Positions 1-5,013 of a stretch of DNA of 5,480 bases are shown here, piece by piece. Position 1 is the stretch's first letter. The number at the start of each line of letters is the position of its first letter. Under the pieces are notes generated by a model. The model was not told the DNA's origin. It did not search any database and was given only the letters and a program-made list of their open reading frames with translations. Source of the DNA: Rhizobacter sp. GTDB lineage: Bacteria > Pseudomonadota > Gammaproteobacteria > Burkholderiales > Burkholderiaceae_C. A program made the position numbers and the translations under genes. Location of the stretch: assembly GCA_025351675.1 (NCBI GenBank), contig JANXVK010000258.1, positions 1 through 5,480 of the forward strand. The letters are read 5' to 3'.

Positions 1-680
1 ACGTGCGCCAGCGGCAGGTAGCTGATGAGGCGCGATGCCGGCCGCATCGGCACGCGGCCCAATGCCGTCTTGATGGACCAGGCAAAGGCCTCGAAGCTGT
101 GCATCACGCCCTTGGGCATGCCGGTCGTGCCCGAGGTGTACATGATGGTCGCGAGTTCGCTGCCCTCGCGCACCGGGTAGCCCTGCAGCGGCGGCGTGGT
201 GCCGATGATGCGGTCCCAGGTGGGGTGGTCGTTGGCCGGCGCCAGCGGCATCGAGATGCAGGGCAGGCCGGCTGGCACGCCGGGCTGCATGGCGGCCCAG
301 CCATCGAGCTTGCCAATGAACAGCAGCTGGGCTTCGCTGTGCTCCAGGATGCGGCGGATGGTGTCGGCCGCGAGCGTGGGGTAGAGCGGCACCGAGACAT
401 AACCCGCCATCCAGATCGCGAAGTCGGCCATCAGCCAGTGCGCGCAGTTCTTCGACAGGATCGCGATCCGGCTGCCCGGCGCCAGGCCGAGTGACTGCAG
501 GTACGCCGCCATGCCGCGCGTCTCGGTCATCACCTGCGCCCACGTGTAGTCGCGCACCGCGCCGGCGCCGAGCGGCTGGGTCAGGATGGTCTGGCCGGGC
601 GCCGTGCGCTCCCAGTGGTAGAGGCGCTGCAGCGCCAAGGCATCAGGCGACACGGGGGTGGGGGGCGTCGGCGTCGGCAT
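1..680 (-). CDS. AMP-forming long-chain acyl-CoA synthetase, N-terminal part (runs off left edge)
   Basis: This reads as an adenylate-forming enzyme (AMP-binding/ANL superfamily) that would activate a carboxylic acid, probably a fatty acid, to its acyl-AMP and then the CoA thioester in the cytoplasm. About 226 residues are visible and the C-terminal part is beyond the left edge. The frame is open from an ATG at 680 with a good GGAGG Shine-Dalgarno (689-693, 8 nt spacing). The diagnostic phosphate-binding motif YTSGTTGMPKG lies at residues 181-191, followed by YLPLAH at about 221-226, which is typical of long-chain acyl-CoA synthetases. The N-terminus (MPTPTPPTPV) is a short Pro/Thr-rich tail with no signal peptide. 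It is transcribed divergently from the CPBP protease gene and has no evident link to the sox genes. The substrate cannot be read from this fragment; FadD-like and AMP-forming feruloyl/benzoyl-type ligases remain possible, but the motifs favour the long-chain group. Confidence 0.9.
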   Translation of the reverse strand, partial: MPTPTPPTPVSPDALALQRLYHWERTAPGQTILTQPLGAGAVRDYTWAQVMTETRGMAAYLQSLGLAPGSRIAILSKNCAHWLMADFAIWMAGYVSVPLYPTLAADTIRRILEHSEAQLLFIGKLDGWAAMQPGVPAGLPCISMPLAPANDHPTWDRIIGTTPPLQGYPVREGSELATIMYTSGTTGMPKGVMHSFEAFAWSIKTALGRVPMRPASRLISYLPLAH

Positions 681-787
681 CGGCAGTTCCTCCGGCACGC
701 AGGCGACAGGCCGGGACGTGTGCCGGCACGGTATGACATCCGCCCGCCGCCGCCTAGAGTGGAACCCCCGGATGCGATGATCGCCGC
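681..787. promoter_or_regulatory. Divergent intergenic region between acyl-CoA synthetase and CPBP protease genes
   Basis: This 107-bp gap separates two divergent genes, so promoters for both should lie in or near it. It holds the synthetase Shine-Dalgarno (689-693), a perfect 10-bp palindrome GTGCCGGCAC at 720-729, and the 8-mer CCGGCACG twice in direct orientation (692-699 and 723-730, 31 bp apart). A TATGAC hexamer at 732-737 could be a plus-strand -10 box, but no convincing -35 lies upstream of it. I see no clear sigma-70 promoter by eye. Confidence 0.4.
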
Positions 788-1648
788 ATGCGATCGCCCT
801 TCATTCGACTCCCGCTCGCGCTGCTGTTCGTCGTGCCGGTGTTCCTCGGCCAGAGCGCGGTCTGGAGGCTCGCGCCGAGCGTCGGCAAGGTGCCGGTGGC
901 GCTGCTGTCGATGTTCATTGCCTGCGTGCTCGGCGGTGCCGCGTACGCACTCTACACGCGCTGGGTCGAGCGCCGTGGCGCGAGCGAGTTCGGGCGCACC
1001 GGCGGGTTGCGTGAGCTGTGCGCGGGGTTGGCTGTCGGCGCGGCGCTGTTCAGCGCGGTCGTCGGCGTGCAGGCGCTGTTCGGTGCCTACCGCATCACCG
1101 GCGTGCGCGACGACCTCTCGGTGATGGTGATCCCGTTCTGCGTGTCGTTCGCCGCCGCGGCGATCGAGGAGATCCTGTTCCGCGGCGTGATCTTCCGGCT
1201 GCTCGAAGAATCGCTCGGCACCTGGACCGCGCTGGCGATCTCGGCCGCACTGTTCGGCCTCGGCCACCTGACGAGCCCGAACGCGACGCCATTCGTCGCA
1301 CTGGCGATCGCGCTCGAAGCCGGCATCATGCTCGCCGCGGCGTACGTGCTGACGCGCCGCCTGTGGCTCGCGATCGGCATCCACGCGGCCTGGAACTTCA
1401 CGCAGAGCGGCATCTTCAGCGTGCCGACCTCGGGCATCCCGATGCACGGCCTGTTCATCGGCGACCTGAGCGGCCCGGCGTGGCTCGCGGGCGGCGAGTT
1501 CGGTGCCGAGGCCTCGGTGGTGGCAGTCTTGCTGTGCACCGCGCTCGGCCTCGGCCTGCTCTGGCTCGCGCACCGGCGCGGCAACTTCATCGCGCCGTTC
1601 TGGCGGCGGCGTGCCCTCGCACGCCGCGAGGCGCCTACTGCGCGTTGA
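788..1648 (+). CDS. CPBP family intramembrane glutamic endopeptidase (Rce1/Abi-like)
   Basis: This is a 286-residue multi-pass membrane protein of the CPBP (CAAX protease and bacteriocin-processing, Abi) family. Members cleave peptide bonds within or near the membrane or act in prenyl-protein or bacteriocin-related processing; the target here is unknown. All three family motifs are present: EEILFRG at 127-133 (E127, E128 and R132 of EExxxR), FGLGH at 156-160 (FxxxH) and HAAWNF at 199-204 (HxxxN, H199 and N203), so the catalytic set looks intact. Hydrophobic segments lie at about 8-22, 36-55, 78-100, 112-127, 147-160, 168-189 and 242-262. The ATG at 788 is the first start after an in-frame TAG at 755-757 and has no good Shine-Dalgarno. 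The stop at 1646-1648 overlaps the convergent soxX 3' end by 14 bp. No immunity, bacteriocin or prenylation gene is adjacent. Confidence 0.9.
   Translation: MRSPFIRLPLALLFVVPVFLGQSAVWRLAPSVGKVPVALLSMFIACVLGGAAYALYTRWVERRGASEFGRTGGLRELCAGLAVGAALFSAVVGVQALFGAYRITGVRDDLSVMVIPFCVSFAAAAIEEILFRGVIFRLLEESLGTWTALAISAALFGLGHLTSPNATPFVALAIALEAGIMLAAAYVLTRRLWLAIGIHAAWNFTQSGIFSVPTSGIPMHGLFIGDLSGPAWLAGGEFGAEASVVAVLLCTALGLGLLWLAHRRGNFIAPFWRRRALARREAPTAR
1606..1627 (-). terminator. GC-rich hairpin just after the soxX stop, inside the CPBP gene
   Basis: A perfect 9-bp stem (arms 1606-1614 and 1619-1627) with a 4-nt loop begins 7 nt past the soxX stop codon on the soxX-sense strand. No T-tract follows it, so it is not a canonical intrinsic terminator. 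It could be a weak terminator or a 3'-end stabiliser of the sox mRNA. It is also part of the CPBP coding sequence, where it encodes an Arg/Ala-rich tail, so a chance GC-rich stem is possible. Confidence 0.3.
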
Positions 1649-2279
1649 CCGGCGATCTCGGATCGAGCAGCAGCGCCATCAGGTCCTTGATCTGCGCGGG
1701 GGTCAGCACGCCGGCGTGTCCGAAGCGCGGCATGGTCGAGCACGCGTTGGTGGCCTTGGCGTTCCAGAGCTTGCCCCACGTGTATTTGACGATCGCCTCC
1801 GAAGCCGGATCGGCCGGGTTCGCGACACCGCGCAGCTTGCCGTACTGGTACAGGCTCGGCCCGATCGTCCCGAACGAGATCTCGGCCTTGCTGATCTGGT
1901 GGCAGTTGTAGCAGTTGCCGCCGGCAGGCACGCCTGCGGGGTCGCTCCAGGTGCCACCGCGGCCGTTCTGCGCGAGCTTCTCGCCTTCGCGCCAGTCGCC
2001 GAGGTACGCGCCGTCTTTCGGCCACTGCACGGTCGCGAGCTGCGCGGCTTCGAGCTGCCTGGCGACCGCGTCGGTCGGCGACGTGTCGGCCGAGCAGGCT
2101 TTCTGCACGTCGTCTTGCGCGAGCCGGTCGAGCTTGGCGATGCCCTGCTCGCGGAACGATGACTTCATGATCTGCTGCGTCAGTCGCTCGGTGTCTTGCG
2201 GACTCGGCGCGCTGCTGCAGGCGGCGACGAGTGCGACCGCGCCAGCGATCGTGAAACCCTTGATGTGCTTGATGTTCAT
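1635..2279 (-). CDS. soxX: SoxX, c-type cytochrome subunit of SoxAX, with lipoprotein-type signal
   Basis: SoxX is the smaller haem c subunit of the periplasmic SoxAX complex, which couples thiosulfate oxidatively to the SoxY cysteine and passes the electrons onward. The 214-residue product has one CxxCH haem site, CYNCH at 123-127, and the distal region STMPRFG at 181-187, where Met183 is the likely axial ligand. The N-terminus has a basic n-region, a hydrophobic core (about 10-20) and a lipobox LVAAC ending at Cys21, so the protein is predicted to be a lipoprotein rather than freely soluble. A segment of about 70 residues (25-95) precedes the cytochrome fold, as in the longer SoxX proteins. 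Cys62 and Cys180 are extra cysteines outside the haem site. The ATG at 2279 is 5 nt after the soxA stop and has no clear Shine-Dalgarno, so translational coupling to soxA is likely. The frame is open further upstream inside soxA, but there it only shadows that gene. Confidence 0.94.
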   Translation of the reverse strand: MNIKHIKGFTIAGAVALVAACSSAPSPQDTERLTQQIMKSSFREQGIAKLDRLAQDDVQKACSADTSPTDAVARQLEAAQLATVQWPKDGAYLGDWREGEKLAQNGRGGTWSDPAGVPAGGNCYNCHQISKAEISFGTIGPSLYQYGKLRGVANPADPASEAIVKYTWGKLWNAKATNACSTMPRFGHAGVLTPAQIKDLMALLLDPRSPVNAQ

Positions 2280-2284
2280 GTCGT

Positions 2285-3085
2285 TCAGCGTTTGATCGCC
2301 GGCGCGATCGAGGCCGCACCCTTGGCCTGCACGCCCATGTAGACGCCGAGCGCGATGGTCGCGTCGGACGCATAGCCCGGGAACGGGAAACGCTGCTGGC
2401 GGTAGCAGTCGTTCAGGCGCCGCTGCATGCTCCAGAGCTCGCCGCTCGACACGCGGTACGCCGGCCAGGCCGCGAAGCCGATGCCGTCGCCGGGGTTCAC
2501 GGTGAGGTTCGGCAGGTCTTGCAGGCGGATGCGCTTGTCGGCTTCGCTGTGGCACGAGGCGCACGCGAAGTCGTACGGCCCGCCGCGAAAGAAGAATATC
2601 TTCTTGCCGGCTTCGAGCATCTTGCGTTCTTCGAGGTGCGCCTGCGGCAGGTTGAACTTGAGCCCGCGCGACTCGGCCGACACGTACGCGACCAGCGCCT
2701 CCATGTTGACCTGTTCGCCGCGCCCGAACGGCGTGGCGGCGATCTCGGCGGCATCGAAACCCTGCTGCACCTGCAGGCAACTCAGCAGGCGCGATTCGAG
2801 GTCTTGCACGCGCTGCGTGTCGGCGAAGAAACGCGGCAGTTCGACGAACGCGCCCTTGACCACGCCTGCGCCCTTGCCGAGGTCGCAGGCTTCGAGCGAG
2901 GCGTTCTTCGGGCCGCGCTTTGTCTTCCAGAGGCCTTCGCCCTTGGCCTCCCACAGGTCGGCCGGGTTGCCGTCGGCGAGCAGCGCGCGGTACTGCGCGA
3001 TGCCGTCGGCAGTGCTGGTCTGGGCCAGCGCGGCCAGCGGCAGCAACGCCGCCGCGGCCCACGCGGCGATGCAGCGCCGAATCAC
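2285..3085 (-). CDS. soxA: SoxA, monohaem c-type cytochrome, catalytic subunit of SoxAX
   Basis: SoxA carries the active site of SoxAX, where thiosulfate is joined to the SoxY C-terminal cysteine in the periplasm. The 266-residue product starts with a Sec signal peptide (n-region RR, core about 7-20, likely cleavage ALA|QT after residue 21). It has a single haem motif CASCH at 175-179 and the conserved active-site cysteine Cys227 in LNDCYRQQR, the haem ligand that is persulfurated in characterised SoxA. The N-terminal half has no CxxCH. Cys67 and Cys103 sit there instead, matching monohaem SoxA of the Starkeya novella type, in which a disulfide replaces the second haem. The chosen GTG start (3085) overlaps the soxZ stop as GTGA, a standard coupling arrangement, with a weak GAGG 10 nt upstream. 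No other start gives a proper signal peptide. Confidence 0.95.
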   Translation of the reverse strand: MIRRCIAAWAAAALLPLAALAQTSTADGIAQYRALLADGNPADLWEAKGEGLWKTKRGPKNASLEACDLGKGAGVVKGAFVELPRFFADTQRVQDLESRLLSCLQVQQGFDAAEIAATPFGRGEQVNMEALVAYVSAESRGLKFNLPQAHLEERKMLEAGKKIFFFRGGPYDFACASCHSEADKRIRLQDLPNLTVNPGDGIGFAAWPAYRVSSGELWSMQRRLNDCYRQQRFPFPGYASDATIALGVYMGVQAKGAASIAPAIKR

Positions 3086-3393
3086 GCGACGACCGCCTCG
3101 TCGGAGCGCTTGTCGCCACGGTTGTCGACCCAGCCGATGCTGACCTTGTCGCCGGCCTTCGCGCCCTTCACGACGAACTCGGTGAACGGGTTCTTCGCGA
3201 TCGCGGTGCCCCACTGCGCGGTCATCACGGTCTTGCCGTTCAGCGCGGCCGTGACCTCGGTGATGTGCCACGCGGGAATCGTTTTGCCGGCGGCATCTTT
3301 GCGCTGACCGGTTTCCATCTCGTGGCTCATCAGCACGCGCACGACGGCGCCGCTGCCTTGTACCTGGGCGCGAATGCGCATCGGATCGGACAT
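3082..3393 (-). CDS. soxZ: SoxZ, partner of the sulfur-carrier protein SoxY
   Basis: SoxZ binds SoxY to form the SoxYZ heterodimer that carries sulfur intermediates through the Sox cycle. The 103-residue product has the usual family length and hallmark stretches: MSHEMETGQRKD at about 22-33, IPAWHITEV at 39-47, NPFTEF at 68-73 and a C-terminal GWVDNRGD. It has no cysteine and no signal peptide. In characterised systems SoxZ is exported by riding with Tat-targeted SoxY, and the same is inferred here. The ATG at 3393 has a strong AGGAG Shine-Dalgarno (3400-3404, 6 nt spacing). It is separated from soxY by 94 bp containing two hairpins, whereas soxA overlaps its stop codon directly. Confidence 0.96.
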   Translation of the reverse strand: MSDPMRIRAQVQGSGAVVRVLMSHEMETGQRKDAAGKTIPAWHITEVTAALNGKTVMTAQWGTAIAKNPFTEFVVKGAKAGDKVSIGWVDNRGDKRSDEAVVA

Positions 3394-3417
3394 GTTGTTC
3401 TCCTTGAATTAGCAGCC

Positions 3418-3437
3418 GCTGCGCTGGCAAGCGCAGC
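3418..3437 (-). other. Hairpin B in the soxY-soxZ spacer
   Basis: A perfect 8-bp stem (3418-3425 with 3430-3437) closes a 4-nt loop. It lies 13 nt downstream of hairpin A on the sox-sense strand and 13 nt before the soxZ Shine-Dalgarno. It may help separate the two cistrons or influence ribosome access to soxZ; this role is inferred from position only. Confidence 0.5.
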
Positions 3438-3450
3438 ATCGTGCGCCAGG

Positions 3451-3480
3451 CGAAGAAGAGTCCGCAGGGACTCTTCTTCG
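3451..3480 (-). other. Hairpin A: 13-bp perfect stem-loop after soxY
   Basis: The arms 3451-3463 and 3468-3480 (CGAAGAAGAGTCC and its exact complement) pair around a 4-nt loop, starting 7 nt after the soxY stop. A 13-bp perfect match is too long to be plausible chance in such a short spacer. No U-tract follows in the sox sense direction, so it is more like an mRNA-stabilising, processing or attenuating structure than a full intrinsic terminator. It could set the soxY transcript level relative to soxZAX. Confidence 0.75.
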
Positions 3481-3487
3481 TCCGGGC

Positions 3488-3946
3488 TTACCCACCACAT
3501 CCGCCAAGGGTGACCTTGACTTCCTTCTGCGCGTACAGCACCTTGCCGTCGCCCAGGATCGCCACCGCGAGCACGTTCGAGGTCTGGCCCATTTTGATGC
3601 GCGTCTTGACACTGGTCTCGACCGCGTCGGTGAAGTCGAACACGCCGGCCAGGGTGGTCGGGTTCTTCTCGACCAGAAAGGCGATGCGCTTGACGCCCGG
3701 CAGCGTGGTGCTGGCGCCGATCGGCACGACGGCGCCGTTCTCGGCAATGTCGGGCGCGGTGATGGTGATGTCCTTGCTCTCGACCGGCTTGGCCAGCCCC
3801 AAGCCCTTGATCACGTCATCGACCGACTTGCCATCGAACGCGGCCTTGTTGTACGCAGCCTGCGCATGGGCCGGCAACACGCCGGCACCGGCCAGCAGCG
3901 CAGCCACAGCGGCGCTGCGGCTCATCATCTCTCGACGGGTTTGCAT
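3488..3946 (-). CDS. soxY: SoxY, thiosulfate-oxidation sulfur carrier
   Basis: SoxY carries the sulfur substrate covalently on a cysteine at its flexible C-terminal tail while SoxAX, SoxB and (where present) SoxCD act on it. The 152-residue product ends in GGCGG with Cys150, the diagnostic swinging-arm motif. The N-terminus has a twin-arginine signal, TRREMM at 3-8, a hydrophobic core to about 24 and a likely cleavage AHA|QA after residue 28, consistent with Tat export of a folded SoxYZ pair. The ATG at 3946 has AAGGA 9 nt upstream (3956-3960) and is the only start that gives this signal peptide. The frame stays open far upstream, but that part is antisense-like shadow within the HDOD gene region. 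It is the first gene of the soxYZAX cluster. A 113-bp gap to the HDOD gene likely holds the operon promoter. Confidence 0.96.
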   Translation of the reverse strand: MQTRREMMSRSAAVAALLAGAGVLPAHAQAAYNKAAFDGKSVDDVIKGLGLAKPVESKDITITAPDIAENGAVVPIGASTTLPGVKRIAFLVEKNPTTLAGVFDFTDAVETSVKTRIKMGQTSNVLAVAILGDGKVLYAQKEVKVTLGGCGG

Positions 3947-4059
3947 GTGAGGAGTTCCTTGGCAGCGGCCATTCGCGCGATCCGGAACTGTAGGGCGGAA
4001 ACCGGCCCGATACCGCCTGCGCGGCCCGGGAACCGCGCCAGAGCAGGGATATTCCCGAG
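3947..4059 (-). promoter_or_regulatory. Probable sox operon promoter region with candidate operator
   Basis: This 113-bp gap between the HDOD stop and soxY is the best place for the sox promoter. It holds the soxY Shine-Dalgarno, a TACAGT hexamer (3992-3987 on the minus strand) as a possible -10, and just upstream of it an imperfect 24-bp palindrome (3994-4017, 9 of 12 pairs) where a repressor could bind. No good -35 box is found at 16-18 bp. A 6-bp GC hairpin with an 8-nt loop (4019-4024 with 4033-4038), 21 nt after the HDOD stop, could weakly end the HDOD transcript, but it lacks a T-tract. Confidence 0.35.
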
Positions 4060-4890
4060 TCAATCCTGCTGGGCCGCTTCGCGCGCAACCGCGGCCTCGA
4101 TCTGCTCCTGCACCTTGCGCGCGCCGCGCAGCACCAGCGTCGGATCGAGCCCGGCCTGCGGCGCGACCGCCCGAGCGACCTCGTCGAGCGACGCCGGATC
4201 GGTCATCAGCGCGTACGCCAGCGCCGACAGCGCGCAGATCGAGCGGCGCGGCAGCTGCATCGGCAGCTCGCGCGTGGTGTTGACGATCACGTGAAAGCGC
4301 ACGCTCGCGACGGCCGCGGGCGCCAAGCCCCAGCTTTCGCACAGCGCCGCACCGAGCGCGTCGTGGCTGACGCCGAACTCGCTGTGTTCGAGCATCAGCA
4401 GTTCTTCGTCGTCGGCCGCCGCGGCGAGCAGCTTGCGGTAGCGCTCGCTCGAATGGCGAAACAGCACCGCCTTGCCGCACTCCTCGAACAGCCCGGCCGA
4501 ATGCGCGACCCACGGGTCGACGCCGAGAGCCTGGCCGATGCGCGACATCAGCACACCGCGCACGCTGGCGCGCTCCCACAGCGGCGCCAGCTCGGCTGCG
4601 GCCGGGAAAACGGCCTTCAGTCCCATCGCGAAGGTCACCGAGCCGATCTCGCGCGTGCCGAGGTGGGTAATCGCCTGCTGCACCGACTGGACGCGGCCGC
4701 GCAGCCCGTACAGCGACGAGTTGACCGACTTCAGCACCGCCGCGGCCAGCGCCATGTCGGTCGAGATCAGCGCGCTGACCGCCTGCAGGTTGACGTTCTC
4801 GTCGAGCAGCAGGGCCGACAGCCGGGTCAGCACTTCGGGCTGGGCCGGGATGTCGATGTTCAGCGAGCGCAGTTGCGGGTCGACGGGCAT
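4060..4890 (-). CDS. Stand-alone HDOD-domain protein (degenerate HD, likely signalling)
   Basis: The 276-residue cytoplasmic protein consists of one HDOD domain (metal-dependent-phosphohydrolase-related output domain). The family signature is clear: IPAQPEVLTRL at 14-24, then the helical core with ISTDMALAAAVLKSVNSSLYG at about 42-62, and QQAITHLGTREI at 71-82. At the place where true HD phosphohydrolases have His-Asp, it reads GLFEECGKAVL (133-143), so the metal-binding HD pair is absent, as is usual for HDOD proteins; they are thought to act as non-enzymatic signalling or scaffold modules, often in c-di-GMP, chemotaxis or stress contexts. It has no GGDEF, EAL or receiver domain attached. 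The ATG at 4890 fits the family N-terminus, though its Shine-Dalgarno is poor. A TTG at 4998 would add 36 residues lacking family character. It is co-directional with soxY (113 bp away), but a regulatory link to sox is unproven. Confidence 0.88.
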   Translation of the reverse strand: MPVDPQLRSLNIDIPAQPEVLTRLSALLLDENVNLQAVSALISTDMALAAAVLKSVNSSLYGLRGRVQSVQQAITHLGTREIGSVTFAMGLKAVFPAAAELAPLWERASVRGVLMSRIGQALGVDPWVAHSAGLFEECGKAVLFRHSSERYRKLLAAAADDEELLMLEHSEFGVSHDALGAALCESWGLAPAAVASVRFHVIVNTTRELPMQLPRRSICALSALAYALMTDPASLDEVARAVAPQAGLDPTLVLRGARKVQEQIEAAVAREAAQQD

Positions 4891-5013
4891 GGAGGACTTT
4901 CGGAGAGCGGAGCGATCAGAGCCTCGATGCTGCGCCGCAGGCAACCGGCCCGATGCGCCGAAAAACGGGGTGACAGCCGGGCAGTTCGCCGCCGCCAAGG
5001 CCTGCAGCGCCGG
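4891..5013. other. Spacer between permease and HDOD genes
   Basis: The 123-bp gap separates two co-directional minus-strand genes. I see no convincing promoter, long hairpin or terminator; one TTTTT run lies in mixed sequence without a stem in front. It probably carries the HDOD promoter or a read-through linker. Confidence 0.3.

Noticed and set aside
645..680. G-rich plus-strand run as a G-quadruplex
   Set aside because: Only two long G-runs are present, followed by GG pairs. The run is explained by Pro codons at the start of the acyl-CoA synthetase.
581..1573. Long minus-strand open frame opposite the CPBP gene
   Set aside because: Its product is Arg/Ala/Glu/His-rich low-complexity sequence without any domain. 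It is the antisense shadow of a well-supported membrane protease in high-GC DNA.
788..1648. CPBP protease as part of a bacteriocin, phage-defence or Sox-processing system
   Set aside because: No bacteriocin precursor, immunity, defence or prenylation gene is adjacent, and its convergent position argues against a joint operon with sox.
2700..3085. A second haem site in SoxA
   Set aside because: No CxxCH occurs in the N-terminal half; Cys67 and Cys103 are single cysteines.
2519..3307. Plus-strand open frame of 262 codons opposite soxA/soxZ
   Set aside because: Antisense to two clear Sox genes; no ribosome site and no family-like sequence.
3451..3480. Hairpin A as a full intrinsic terminator
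   Set aside because: No T-run follows the stem on the sox-sense strand, and soxZAX downstream have no promoter that I can recognise, so read-through is more likely.
4891..4998. Extended HDOD start at the TTG at 4998
   Set aside because: The added 36 residues do not resemble the family N-terminus, and no Shine-Dalgarno precedes the TTG. The ATG at 4890 fits the HDOD domain start.
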